64,000 nt of DNA from Ruegeria lacuscaerulensis (GCF_013031245.1 NZ_WPZL01000011.1:1-64000); one strand, 5' to 3'; positions 24,862 to 33,337 are shown, counted from the stretch's first letter. Program-made: numbers and translations. The notes: a model not told the origin generated them from the letters alone.

Positions 24862-27312
24862 TTATGCCCGCAGCCGCTCGTTCGCGGGATCCCAAAGCGG
24901 CTGGTCTTCCTGTACCACAGCGCGACATTTTTCGCCGTAGATTTCGACCTCGAGCTCAGTACCCGGAGCCGCCAGATCAGGGCGGACCATGCCAAGCGCG
25001 ACAGAGGCATTGATGCGGTAGCCCCATGCGCCAGAGGTGGTTTCGCCTACGATCTGACCATCATGCCAGATGCAGGACATGTAGGGCGCGTCACAATCCC
25101 TGGCGTCGACCAGAAGCGTGACGAACTGTTTTTTCGCGCCCTGCTGCTTTTCGTTCAGGATCGCAGCCTTGCCGGGGAAATCCTGCGGCTTGTCCAGTTT
25201 GACGAAGCGACCCAACCCACCTTCGAGCAACGAGAAGTCGGTCGACAGATCGCCTTTCCACGCGCGATAACCCTTTTCGATACGCAAGCTGTTCAGCGCG
25301 TACATACCGAACGGTTTTGCACCCGCGTCAGTGATTGCGCCATAGATCGCGGGCATGTGCTCGTTCAGGGCATGAACTTCCCAACCCAGCTCTCCGGCGA
25401 AGGAGACACGGATCAGATAGGCGGGCTGCCCGGCAACGGTGGCCGACTGGTGAGTCAGCCAACCGGTCGACAAATCCGCATCGGTCAGACCCGACAGGAT
25501 CTCACGCGATTGCGGACCGGTCACGATCAGCGTGTCGCGAGTGGTGGTCACGTCCTCGACGGTAACACTTGCGGGCATCGCCTTGATCAGAATATCGCGG
25601 TCGTGCCACTGGGCGGTAGCGGCGGTGATCATCATGAACTCGTCATCGCCCAGACGGATACAGGACATCTCGGTCAGAATGCGGCCACGATCATCCGAGA
25701 CATAGATCAGGTTCATACGGCCGACCTTCGGCAACCCACCGGTTGCGAGGCCGCGCAACGCCTCGGCGGCGCCTTCTCCTTTGACCATGAAACGCGAGAA
25801 GCCTGGCAAATCCAACACGCCACAATGATCCCGCACGGCCTCGCATTCTTCCTTGATCCGCTGCTCCCACGGGCCGGAGCGGCCCCATGTGTGGGTGCTG
25901 TCCTCGCTCACGTCATCGCCCGGCTGCGCGAACCAGTTGGCGCGTTCCCAGCCGTTATAGGCACCCATGACACCGCCCAGTTCCTTGACCTTGGCGTGGA
26001 CCGGGGACAGTTTCTTGTCGCGCGCCGCAGGCCATTCATGGTGCGGGAAGTGCATGGCGTATTCGTTGCCGTAGACTTCCAGACCTTTCTGGTTGCAGTA
26101 GTCCTGATCTGTGTAATCGGTATAGCGGCGCGGATCGACGGCCCACATATCCCATTCTGTGAACCCGTCGACGATCCATTCAGCCAGCACCTTGCCTGCG
26201 CCACCACCCTGCGCGATGCCGAAAGTGAAGGTGTGTGCCTCAAAGGCGTTCTTGACGCCCGGCATCGGTCCGATCAGCGGCAGCCCGTCTGGCGCGTAAG
26301 GGATCGGGCCGTTGATGACGCGACCGACGCCCGAGGTTGCCATCAGCGGCACCCGCTCCATCGCATCGGTGACGATATCCTCGATCCGGTCAAGATCGTC
26401 ATTCCACAGCTGGAACGAGAAATCCTCGGGCATCGGGTCATCCTCGGTCATCCAGTGGCCCTTGCAGTTGGGCTCGTACGGGCCGAGGTTGAAGCCGTTC
26501 TTTTCCTGCCGCAGGTAATAGGAGATATCCACATCGCGCAGCAGCGGCAGTTTTTTGCCATCGTTTTCTTTGGACCACGCCTCGATTTCGGGAACCTCGT
26601 CGGTTAGCAGGTACTGGTGGCTCATGACCATTGCCGGAACGGTTCGACCACCGAAAGGCTTGAACCACTCACCTACACGCTGCGCGTAATACCCGGCAGC
26701 GTTCACGACGTATTCACAGGCGATGTCGCCTTTCTCGGTGCTGACCGTCCAGGTGCCGTCGTCGTTCTGAGTCACGCCGGTTGCCGGAGTAAAGCGCAGA
26801 ATCTTCTGCCCCATATCCCGCGCACCCTTGGCCAACGCTTGTGTCAGCTGTGCCGGATCGATGTCACCGTCGCTCGGGTCAAACAGCACGCCTTCGAGGT
26901 CGTGGGTTTCGAGGAACGGGTACTGCTCCTTGGCCTGCTCCGGCGTCCACATCTCCATCTCGATACCCTGATAGCGGCCCATGGCGCAGGCGCGCTCGAA
27001 CTCCTGCACGCGCTCTTTCGAATGCGCCAGTCGGATCGAGCCGGTCTGGTGATAGTTCATCGGATAGTCGACTTCCTCACCCAGACGCGAGTACAGCTCG
27101 GTCGAATACCGCTGCATGTTCATGATCGCCCACGAGGTCGAAAACGTCGGTACATTGCCAGCGGCGTGCCAGGTCGAGCCTGCGGTCAGTTCGTTCTTTT
27201 CCAGCAGAACGCAGTCGGTCCAGCCTTTCTTGGCCAGATGGTAGAGTGAGGAGGTCCCCACCACGCCGCCACCGATAATAACCACGCGGGCTTTTGTCGG
27301 AAAATCACTCAT
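24862..27312 (-). CDS. Dimethylglycine dehydrogenase-like flavoprotein with GcvT domain (copy 2)
   Basis: An 816-aa paralogue of the 18866-21319 gene with the same layout: FAD domain (VVIIGGGVVGTSSLYHLAKK), candidate flavin-linking histidine in STWHAAGNVPTF, then a GcvT-like domain starting near ERANWFAQPGDDVSEDS. It likely oxidatively demethylates an N-methyl amine or amino acid and loads tetrahydrofolate with the one-carbon unit. The active-site neighbourhood differs from copy 1 (NVPTFST against LIAQLRA), which suggests a different substrate, for example dimethylglycine against sarcosine. It is the first enzyme gene of the operon after the GFA-family gene (15-nt gap). Confidence 0.85.
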   Translation of the reverse strand: MSDFPTKARVVIIGGGVVGTSSLYHLAKKGWTDCVLLEKNELTAGSTWHAAGNVPTFSTSWAIMNMQRYSTELYSRLGEEVDYPMNYHQTGSIRLAHSKERVQEFERACAMGRYQGIEMEMWTPEQAKEQYPFLETHDLEGVLFDPSDGDIDPAQLTQALAKGARDMGQKILRFTPATGVTQNDDGTWTVSTEKGDIACEYVVNAAGYYAQRVGEWFKPFGGRTVPAMVMSHQYLLTDEVPEIEAWSKENDGKKLPLLRDVDISYYLRQEKNGFNLGPYEPNCKGHWMTEDDPMPEDFSFQLWNDDLDRIEDIVTDAMERVPLMATSGVGRVINGPIPYAPDGLPLIGPMPGVKNAFEAHTFTFGIAQGGGAGKVLAEWIVDGFTEWDMWAVDPRRYTDYTDQDYCNQKGLEVYGNEYAMHFPHHEWPAARDKKLSPVHAKVKELGGVMGAYNGWERANWFAQPGDDVSEDSTHTWGRSGPWEQRIKEECEAVRDHCGVLDLPGFSRFMVKGEGAAEALRGLATGGLPKVGRMNLIYVSDDRGRILTEMSCIRLGDDEFMMITAATAQWHDRDILIKAMPASVTVEDVTTTRDTLIVTGPQSREILSGLTDADLSTGWLTHQSATVAGQPAYLIRVSFAGELGWEVHALNEHMPAIYGAITDAGAKPFGMYALNSLRIEKGYRAWKGDLSTDFSLLEGGLGRFVKLDKPQDFPGKAAILNEKQQGAKKQFVTLLVDARDCDAPYMSCIWHDGQIVGETTSGAWGYRINASVALGMVRPDLAAPGTELEVEIYGEKCRAVVQEDQPLWDPANERLRA

Positions 27313-27327
27313 GTTGTTTGATCCCTA

Positions 27328-27708
27328 TTACTGTGCCTCTTGAGGCAGATCGTCTGTGATGTCGTAGTAATCGCCCTTGTCGGCCACAAAGATGTGCCGG
27401 GCGAGGTTCAGTCCGGTGGGCGCGTCCAGCGCGCCCATGGAAATCGAAATCGTGTCCTCATCATTGTGCTGCCAGAAAAGGAACGAACCGCAGGAGCGGC
27501 AAAACCCGCGTCGCGCAATGTCCGAGGCACGAAACCAGCTCAGCGTGTCGCTGGCGGTGAAACTCAGGTTGTCCTGATGAGTCGAGGTCGATGCCCAGAC
27601 ATGGCCCGATTGCTTGCGGCATTGGCCGCAATGGCAGGCCGAAGGCGGCGACAGCTCTCCATCTATATTGAACGCAACCGCGCCACAGAGGCAGGTACCG
27701 GTGTGCAT
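27328..27708 (-). CDS. GFA-family (glutathione-dependent formaldehyde-activating enzyme-like) zinc protein
   Basis: A 126-aa CENP-V/GFA domain protein. Zinc-binding cysteines are visible in TCLCGAV, CHCGQCRKQSG and FCRSCGSF. The family includes Gfa, which was proposed to speed condensation of formaldehyde with glutathione, but many members have other roles. Its place between an exporter gene and an N-demethylating flavoprotein, an enzyme type that can release formaldehyde, makes formaldehyde handling a reasonable inference. It starts 4 nt after the upstream stop. Confidence 0.82.
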   Translation of the reverse strand: MHTGTCLCGAVAFNIDGELSPPSACHCGQCRKQSGHVWASTSTHQDNLSFTASDTLSWFRASDIARRGFCRSCGSFLFWQHNDEDTISISMGALDAPTGLNLARHIFVADKGDYYDITDDLPQEAQ

Positions 27709-27712
27709 GTGA

Positions 27713-28336
27713 TTACCCCCTTGCTGTGGACGTGGTGCTGGCCCCCAGCAACACGCCGTAGATGATGAAACAGGTCGCCATCACACGGCGGACCCAGGCG
27801 TTGAACACCGCGCCCAGCGCGGCCTTGCCCATCAACGCGCCCAACAGGGTAAACCCGGTGTAGCTGAGCGTGGTGATGACCAAAGCGGTCGGCATGATCA
27901 CCGACATCTGCTGCCAGATCGGCACGCCCGGCTGCACGAACTGCGAAAAGGCGGCGAGGTATCCGGCAACGCTTTTGGGATTGATCGTGGCAACGGCCAG
28001 CGCGTGCAGATAGACATGCCGCGCGGGCCGTTCAGATGCAGGCACGGGCCTGCCGGCGTTCATCCAGCCACGAATGCCCACCCAAATCAGGAATCCGGCA
28101 CCAATCAGCTTGGCGATGAAGAACCCGGTTGGTGACGCCGCGATCAGTGCGGTTACACCCAGCGCTGACAAGATTAAGAATGCGCTCGCCTGAGTCAGGA
28201 TCGCCAGAACACTCAGCATGGCCTTGGGAAACGGCAGGCTCATCCCGTTCGAGATACAGTTCACCGCATTTGGTCCCGGCGTGGTGACGAACACCACCCA
28301 GAACAGCGCGAATATGGTCCAGGCCTCGAAACTCAT
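27713..28336 (-). CDS. LysE/RhtB-family amino-acid exporter
   Basis: A 207-aa inner-membrane protein with about six helices. The LysE signature lies near the N-terminus (FWVVFVTTPGPNAVNCISNG). The third helix region LIGAGFLIWVGIRGWMNAG and the NPKSVAGYLAAFSQFV segment are typical of RhtB-type exporters. Its ATG overlaps the stop of the XRE-cupin regulator gene (TGATG), so expression is coupled to that regulator. It may relieve build-up of amino acids or N-methyl intermediates. Confidence 0.88.
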   Translation of the reverse strand: MSFEAWTIFALFWVVFVTTPGPNAVNCISNGMSLPFPKAMLSVLAILTQASAFLILSALGVTALIAASPTGFFIAKLIGAGFLIWVGIRGWMNAGRPVPASERPARHVYLHALAVATINPKSVAGYLAAFSQFVQPGVPIWQQMSVIMPTALVITTLSYTGFTLLGALMGKAALGAVFNAWVRRVMATCFIIYGVLLGASTTSTARG

Positions 28337-28905
28337 CAGTACACCGGCGGCGCGATGACCCAGATGGCCACGGCGGGTTCGTCATACGGGTTCGACCATT
28401 GATAAGGCTCGTGCCGGATCCGAAAGCTGTCACCGGGGCCGACGGTGAACTTGCGGCCACCGATAATCAGATCAAGATGACCCGAGATCATGTATCCGAC
28501 TTCCTGCGTGGAACGGTCTGCAGGTGTCTGCATGCACGAATGCGGCTCGAATGTGGAATGCACCATCTCGAAGTCATCCGTCAGATCGGGTGAGAGCAAT
28601 TCTTCGATCAAACCTTCCTCACCCGACCCCATTGGGCGGCGCGATCCGGTGCGCACGACATAGCCCTGCTCATCTGCGGGCGCCGCCGAATGGGCAAACA
28701 GCATCGACATCGGCACGCCCAGGCACTCGGCAATCTGGCGCAGGTCCGAGATCGAAGGGTCGGACATATCGCGCTCGACCTGGCTGAGCCACCCAACCGA
28801 CCGGTTCAGCCGTTCTGCAATCTCGGTCAGCGTCAACCCACGTGCCTTGCGCAAGGCACGGATATCCGCCCCGAGTGATGCGCTGTGCGGTGCCTGGCTG
28901 TTCAC
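28336..28905 (-). CDS. XRE-family regulator with C-terminal cupin domain
   Basis: A 189-aa regulator. The N-terminal Cro/C1-type HTH (IRALRKARGLTLTEIAERLN ... VGWLSQVERDMSDPS) is followed by a cupin sensor domain (about residues 110-185, STQEVGYMISGHLDLIIGG and HEPYQWSNPYDEPA). Such PuuR/SutR-like proteins usually repress amine, amino-acid or sulfur-compound genes and are released by a ligand held in the cupin. The start codon is GTG. It heads the minus-strand run, and two GTGAAA/TTTCAC dyads lie upstream, consistent with autoregulation of the whole operon. Confidence 0.9.
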   Translation of the reverse strand: MNSQAPHSASLGADIRALRKARGLTLTEIAERLNRSVGWLSQVERDMSDPSISDLRQIAECLGVPMSMLFAHSAAPADEQGYVVRTGSRRPMGSGEEGLIEELLSPDLTDDFEMVHSTFEPHSCMQTPADRSTQEVGYMISGHLDLIIGGRKFTVGPGDSFRIRHEPYQWSNPYDEPAVAIWVIAPPVY

Positions 28906-28923
28906 TGGTTGCCCCCGATTGCC

Positions 28924-28987
28924 GTGAAATTTATCCTCTGTTTTTCACGATGCCCCGAATCGGTGAAAAAACCAAGGATTTTTTCAC
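28924..28987. promoter_or_regulatory. Twin GTGAAA...TTTCAC operator dyads
   Basis: Dyad A: GTGAAA (28924-28929) with TTTCAC (28943-28948). Dyad B: a perfect 9-bp inverted repeat GTGAAAAAA (28963-28971) / TTTTTTCAC (28979-28987) with a 7-nt spacer. The two centres are about 39 bp apart, roughly four helical turns. They lie in the divergent region between the XRE-cupin regulator and the DUF1294 gene, so they are good candidates for the regulator's binding sites. Confidence 0.65.
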
Positions 28988-29022
28988 TTGGGTGTTTCGC
29001 TGGGTTTGGCTATCCATCCGCC

Positions 29023-29304
29023 ATGTGGATTGCAGTGATATATCTTTGGACCATCAACGGCCTGACATTGCTGGCTTTTGGATGGGACAAGCTGGGTGCA
29101 AGGCGGCGAAAACGCCGGGTTTCTGAGCGGCGTTTGCTGTTGCTTGCGCTGCTGGGCGGCAGCCCCGGCGCGATTTTAGGGCGCTGGATGTTCAGACACA
29201 AAACGCGCAAGCGTCGATTTACCCTGTATCTGTTTGCAATCTTTGGTGCTCAGACGGTTCTGGTTTACCTGCTGGTCACAAAAGTCCTTCCCGGCATTTC
29301 ATGA
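29023..29304 (+). CDS. DUF1294-family small membrane protein
   Basis: A 93-aa protein with a hydrophobic N-terminal helix (MWIAVIYLWTINGLTLLAFG), a strongly basic cytoplasmic stretch (GARRRKRRVSE), two further helices and the DUF1294 hallmark LGGSPGAILGRWMFRHKTRK. Function is unknown. The ATG at 29023 fits the family start; upstream frame extension would cover the regulator's operators. It is divergent from the XRE-cupin regulator, and an inverted repeat overlaps its stop codon. Confidence 0.82.
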   Translation: MWIAVIYLWTINGLTLLAFGWDKLGARRRKRRVSERRLLLLALLGGSPGAILGRWMFRHKTRKRRFTLYLFAIFGAQTVLVYLLVTKVLPGIS

Positions 29305-29314
29305 ACGAAATGCC
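29293..29314 (+). terminator. Hairpin overlapping the stop codon of the DUF1294 gene
   Basis: A perfect 8-bp inverted repeat GGCATTTC/GAAATGCC with a 6-nt loop spans the TGA stop. No T-tract follows, so it is at best a weak or Rho-assisted end; it may also be a stabilising 3' hairpin. Confidence 0.45.
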
Positions 29315-29407
29315 ACGCGTGAAATAAATCTAACCAAGTCGAAAACCGCCTGTTACAATTGCATGGTTTCCGTTGCAGGAATTTCTCGCAGATTAGCAAA
29401 GGGTTGG

Positions 29408-29803
29408 ATGAAAATGGACAATGGGATTGGTTTCTTCGATATAGTCTGGTCGATCTTCTGGCTGTTCCTGATGGTGGCCTGGTTCTGGGTGATGATATCG
29501 GTTGTCGCCGACGTTTTTCGCTCGAAGGACCTGAGCGGTGGCGGCAAGGCGCTGTGGATCGCTTTCGTAATCCTGATTCCCTGGATGGGCGTTCTGGCTT
29601 ATCTGATTGTGCGCGGGGAAAAAATGCACCAGCACAGTGTCGAGACCATGAATCAGATCGAAAACGCCCAGAAAGAGTATATCCGCTCGGTGGCGAACGT
29701 ATCGGCGGCAGATGAATTGGAACGACTTGCAGCGCTAAAGGAAAAAGGCGTTCTGACCGACGAGGAATTTGCTGCGCAAAAGGCCAAGATCCTCCAAGCC
29801 TGA
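29408..29803 (+). CDS. Phospholipase_D-nuclease N-like / SHOCT-domain membrane protein
   Basis: A 131-aa protein with two transmembrane helices (FDIVWSIFWLFLMVAWFWVM and ALWIAFVILIPWMGVLAYLI) and a C-terminal SHOCT motif (DELERLAALKEKGVLTDEEF). The PLDc_N-type core with a SHOCT tail is common in bacterial small membrane proteins; SHOCT is thought to mediate oligomerisation. The start is placed at ATG 29408 (an ATG at 29414 is equally possible); the longer upstream frame lacks a ribosome site and overlaps the hairpin region. Function unknown. Confidence 0.8.
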   Translation: MKMDNGIGFFDIVWSIFWLFLMVAWFWVMISVVADVFRSKDLSGGGKALWIAFVILIPWMGVLAYLIVRGEKMHQHSVETMNQIENAQKEYIRSVANVSAADELERLAALKEKGVLTDEEFAAQKAKILQA

Positions 29804-29915
29804 CGGTTGTCGGCATCTTCGGAACAATGAACAAGCTGGGGCAGGCTTAGGTCGCTACAACGCAAGCGCAGAATTGCGATCTGGTTAAAGCCGAATAGCT
29901 GCGCCCGAGGCCCAG

Positions 29916-30440
29916 CTATACAATGTCCCTAAAGTACATTTCAGTGCTTTCAGAAGATTGTTCAGGCAGCAACATAAATCCCGTTTTCTGCAGCACACGG
30001 GCAGAGGCGGGATTGTCGTGCTCGACTCCGGCAACAAGGCGAAGAGTTTGATCAAAGCTGCACGCGGCGACAAATCCGTTCAGCAGCTCAGTTGCATAGC
30101 CAAAACCCCACGCCGATTCCGCAAACAGATAGCCGATATGGATTGTCAGCGAATCCATTGCATCAGGGCTGCGGGCCAAAATCATCAACCCGATCAACTG
30201 ATTATCTTGTTGTTGGCGGACAAGCAGTACGTCGCTTTCAGCATGGCGCGCATCTATCCACGCCGTGACACCTTCCAGCTGGCCCTCCAACTGCATGGAC
30301 GGCGGCAAAGGCTTTAAGACCGCTGGGGTCAACACCTTTGTCAAATCAACTTCCAGCGTACGCCGCAGACGCTGGTCAGCGATTTCGGGGCGCCAATCGC
30401 TGACGGAAAGCCGCTGAGTGGCAAAACGGTCTGGTATCAT
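29916..30440 (-). CDS. GNAT-family N-acetyltransferase
   Basis: A 174-aa RimJ/RimL-like acetyltransferase. The acetyl-CoA-binding region is IGYLFAESAWGFGYATELLN (about residues 107-127), followed by VAGVEHDNPASARVLQKTGF, both typical of the GNAT_3 type. The ATG at 30440 (MIPDRFATQRLSV) matches the usual beginning of this subfamily, and GGATG lies upstream. Neighbour fRMsr is on the same strand 88 nt upstream. The acetyl acceptor is unknown. Confidence 0.8.
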   Translation of the reverse strand: MIPDRFATQRLSVSDWRPEIADQRLRRTLEVDLTKVLTPAVLKPLPPSMQLEGQLEGVTAWIDARHAESDVLLVRQQQDNQLIGLMILARSPDAMDSLTIHIGYLFAESAWGFGYATELLNGFVAACSFDQTLRLVAGVEHDNPASARVLQKTGFMLLPEQSSESTEMYFRDIV

Positions 30441-30528
30441 GTCTGCATCCGCACCTTTTCGATAACCCGACCCTAACAAATCTGAGGCAAGCGCGTCAGA
30501 TCGCAACCCAGCACCGCTTGCGCGTGAA

Positions 30529-30990
30529 CTACGCGCTCGCGAACGTCTTCGACAAAATCGCAGTCAGGTTTTCAGCATCAACCGCCGTAAACGCATCCGG
30601 CCGGTCGCTGTCGATGTCGAATACCGCAATGATCTCGCCGGACGCGTTGCTGACCGGCAATACCAGTTCGGATCGCGTGGACGAGGCACAGGCAATATGT
30701 CCCGGAAATGCGTCGACATCCGGCACCAGCTGAACCTTACCCGTCCGCGCGGCAGCGCCGCAGACGCCGCGCTCGAAAGGAATCACCAGGCAGCCGTGAC
30801 CGCCCTGATACGGCCCGATTTTCAACAGGCCCGGTTCGGTGACGCGATAAAAACCTGTCCAGTCAAACCGATCATCCGCGTGATGCACCTCGCAAGCAAC
30901 CGTCGCCATTAATGCGACCTCATCGGTTTCGCCTTCCGTCAGCGCGGCGATGGTTTTGGCAAGCGTGTCATAGTCGGCGGTCATGGTCAT
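30529..30990 (-). CDS. msrC: Free methionine-(R)-sulfoxide reductase (GAF domain)
   Basis: A 153-aa single GAF-domain enzyme that reduces free methionine-R-sulfoxide with thioredoxin. The three family cysteines are present: HGCLVIPF, RGVCGAAARTG and HIACASSTRSE. DWTGFYRV near the N-terminus and AVFDIDSDRPDAFT near the C-terminus are also diagnostic. The start is either ATG 30990 or 30984, both behind AGAGAG. It belongs to the oxidative-damage repair set. Confidence 0.9.
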   Translation of the reverse strand: MTMTADYDTLAKTIAALTEGETDEVALMATVACEVHHADDRFDWTGFYRVTEPGLLKIGPYQGGHGCLVIPFERGVCGAAARTGKVQLVPDVDAFPGHIACASSTRSELVLPVSNASGEIIAVFDIDSDRPDAFTAVDAENLTAILSKTFASA

Positions 30991-31038
30991 ACTCTCTGGC
31001 AAAAGTCTGCCCCGGAGTATTTGGAAACGGTTTAAGCG

Positions 31039-32211
31039 TCAAACACGTTCGATCGCAATTGCTGTGCCTTCGCCACCCCCGATACAGATCGCAGCCACGC
31101 CACGTTTGAGGTTCCTCTTTTCCAAGGCATTCAGCAGCGTGACCATGATCCGCGCGCCTGATGCGCCAATCGGATGGCCCAGCGCGCAGGCCCCGCCGTT
31201 CACGTTGACCTTGTCGCGCGGCAGGCCCATCTCATGCATGAAGGCCATCGGCACAACGGCGAAGGCTTCGTTGACCTCCCACAAGTCCACATCGTCATTG
31301 GACCATCCGATACTGGTCAACAGCTTCTGCGCCGCTGGAACCGGGGCGGTGGTGAAAAGACCGGGAGCCTGCGCGTGGCTGGCATGACCTAATACGCGGG
31401 CGCGAACGGTCAAACCTTGCGCCTCGGCCGCCTCGGCAGACGCCAGTACCAGAGCGGCGGCTCCGTCGGAGATCGATGAAGAGTTGGCGGCCGTTACAGT
31501 GCCATCCTTTCGAAAGGCCGGTTTCAGCGACGGGATTTTTTCAGGCCGCGCGGATTTCGGTTGTTCGTCTTCGGCAAAGGTAACCTCTCCCTTGCGGGTT
31601 CGTGTCACGACCGGGGCAATCTCTCTGTCGAACGCTGCGTTTTCTTGCGCCGAAAGAGCATTGGACAAAGACTGCAGCGCGTATTCGTCCTGCGCTTCTC
31701 GCGTGAACTGATAGGCTTCGGCGCAATCCTCGGCGAATGTTCCCATCAGACGACCCTTGTCATAGGCGTCCTCAAGCCCGTCCAGAAACATGTGATCAAC
31801 CACCTGCCCATGCCCGATCCGCGCACCTCCGCGCATTTTCGGCAGTAGGTAGGGTGCATTTGTCATGCTCTCCATGCCGCCCGCGATCATCGTGTCCGCA
31901 TGCCCCAGGGCAATCTGATCGAAGGCCATCATCGCTGCCTTCATCCCCGAACCGCACATCTTGTTGAGAGTTGTCGCCGGCACCTCTTCGCCCAACCCCC
32001 CCGCAAACCCGGCCTGACGCGCGGGCGCCTGACCCTGGCCCGCAGGCAAAACGCAACCCATCAGAACCTCATCCACTGTTTCAGCTCCGGCGCCCTGCAA
32101 TGCGGCGCGGATGGCGGTTCCGCCCAATTCGGCTGCGGCCACGCCGTCGAACATCCCTTGAAACCCACCCATAGGGGTGCGCGCGGCGCCGGCGATCACA
32201 ACTTGCTTCAT
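31039..32211 (-). CDS. Acetyl-CoA C-acetyltransferase (thiolase)
   Basis: A 390-aa thiolase II-type enzyme. The nucleophilic cysteine is C86 in NKMCGSGMKA; the active-site segments NEAFA, GGACALGHPIGASGA (catalytic His) and the second cysteine in CIGGGEG (about residue 376) are all present. It condenses or cleaves acetoacetyl-CoA or 3-ketoacyl-CoA, so it can serve polyhydroxybutyrate synthesis, the ethylmalonyl-CoA pathway or fatty-acid breakdown. The ATG at 32211 has GGAGGAG upstream. No phaB or other pathway gene is adjacent, so the specific role is open. Confidence 0.92.
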   Translation of the reverse strand: MKQVVIAGAARTPMGGFQGMFDGVAAAELGGTAIRAALQGAGAETVDEVLMGCVLPAGQGQAPARQAGFAGGLGEEVPATTLNKMCGSGMKAAMMAFDQIALGHADTMIAGGMESMTNAPYLLPKMRGGARIGHGQVVDHMFLDGLEDAYDKGRLMGTFAEDCAEAYQFTREAQDEYALQSLSNALSAQENAAFDREIAPVVTRTRKGEVTFAEDEQPKSARPEKIPSLKPAFRKDGTVTAANSSSISDGAAALVLASAEAAEAQGLTVRARVLGHASHAQAPGLFTTAPVPAAQKLLTSIGWSNDDVDLWEVNEAFAVVPMAFMHEMGLPRDKVNVNGGACALGHPIGASGARIMVTLLNALEKRNLKRGVAAICIGGGEGTAIAIERV

Positions 32212-32313
32212 CTGGATGCTCCTCCTCTTTTCCTGATTGATGGATACCGAATGGTAAGAATTGCCGTCTAGCGTATTTCTACCAGTGAATTTCAGTTTAA
32301 AGGACCGTGGCGC

Positions 32314-32652
32314 ATGGCCTTGACCAGCACTACAACCGACGCGACCCAGATTATAACAGTTCATTCCGACCGGATTGATGCCGCAATGGCCATTCAATTC
32401 AAAGAAGACATGCGCAGTGAAGCTGACGGCGGGGCCACTCGGGTGGTGCTGGACCTGACGGGGGTCGAATTTATCGATTCGAGTGGTTTGGGTGCAATCG
32501 TCGCCTCTATGAAACAGCTTGGCAACGACCGCAGACTGGATCTGGCCGGGTTGCATCCTTTCGTTGAAAAGGTGTTTCGACTGACGCGCATGGACACGGT
32601 ATTCAAGCTGTACCCGACTTTGGATGACGCCATGTCGGCGACTGCGGAATGA
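32314..32652 (+). CDS. STAS-domain anti-sigma factor antagonist
   Basis: A 112-aa SpoIIAA/RsbV-like protein. The phosphorylatable serine lies in the conserved FIDSSGLGAIVASMK (about residues 52-66). It is followed 32 nt later by an RsbW-type kinase gene, forming a partner-switching pair. AAAGGA precedes the start. It is divergent from the thiolase gene. In such systems the unphosphorylated antagonist binds the kinase and frees a sigma factor or other target; the target here is not in the window. Confidence 0.9.
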   Translation: MALTSTTTDATQIITVHSDRIDAAMAIQFKEDMRSEADGGATRVVLDLTGVEFIDSSGLGAIVASMKQLGNDRRLDLAGLHPFVEKVFRLTRMDTVFKLYPTLDDAMSATAE

Positions 32653-32684
32653 CCCCTGGGAACATCTGAATAGGCGCGTCGCCC

Positions 32685-33125
32685 ATGTGTAACGGCAAGT
32701 GTTTAGATTTGAGCTTCGCAGCCACCGAGTCCGAGGCCAGTATCGGCATCGCTCAACTCAGCAGGTGCCTGGCGGCACAGGGGCTTCCGGCTCACAAAGC
32801 CAGCGATGTGAAGATCGCTTTGGCAGAAGCCATCAACAATGTGGTGGAACACGCCTATGCCGGCGTCACCCCTGCCAAGGTCAAGGTGCGGTGTCGTCTG
32901 CACCGGAACTGGCTTGTTATTCTAATCTCTGACACCGGCAATCCGTTGCCGGGTTTTCGCGTTCCGGAAGGGGTTCCCGCGCCGCTGGGATCATCCGTTG
33001 ACGAGTTGCCCGAAGGCGGGTTTGGCTGGTTTCTGATACATGAGCTTACCAGTGATATCCGCTATGAGCGCAGTGACGGCTGCAACAGGCTGTCCCTGCG
33101 TTTCGATTTCCCCGAAATGACCTAG
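32685..33125 (+). CDS. RsbW-type anti-sigma factor / serine kinase
   Basis: A 146-aa HATPase_c protein of the SpoIIAB/RsbW family. The N-box is ALAEAINNVVEHAYAG, the G1-like box DTGNPLPGF and the G2-like box EGGFGWFLI. It most likely phosphorylates the STAS protein encoded just upstream and holds an unknown partner. No PP2C phosphatase (RsbU/P) or SigB/SigF-like sigma gene is adjacent. Confidence 0.87.
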   Translation: MCNGKCLDLSFAATESEASIGIAQLSRCLAAQGLPAHKASDVKIALAEAINNVVEHAYAGVTPAKVKVRCRLHRNWLVILISDTGNPLPGFRVPEGVPAPLGSSVDELPEGGFGWFLIHELTSDIRYERSDGCNRLSLRFDFPEMT

Positions 33126-33337
33126 CGGCAAGAAATGGTCACATTAACGCCCAGATCGAACCATTGTCGCGCCCCAAACGAGGGGCATACATTTCCTTGT
33201 AGCTCAGATAGCTTCCCTCGGCGCCATATGTCACAGCCCCCACCCAGTGAGCGGCGCCGAGGATCTTCCCATTGATTTGACTGGACAACCTCAGGGCGCG
33301 CGATACCTTCTCCGCGTTCGATTGGGAAGGCAAAGCA

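Noticed and set aside
25063..26607. Long plus-strand reading frame antisense to the copy-2 flavoprotein gene
   Set aside because: Same reason: mirror frame of a real gene, no ribosome site and no recognisable domain.
33139..33333. 64-codon minus-strand frame upstream of the gamma-glutamyltransferase gene
   Set aside because: The translation looks protein-like, but the only start is TTG without a ribosome site and it would overlap the ribosome site of the next gene. Kept only as a weak possibility, perhaps a decayed gene end.
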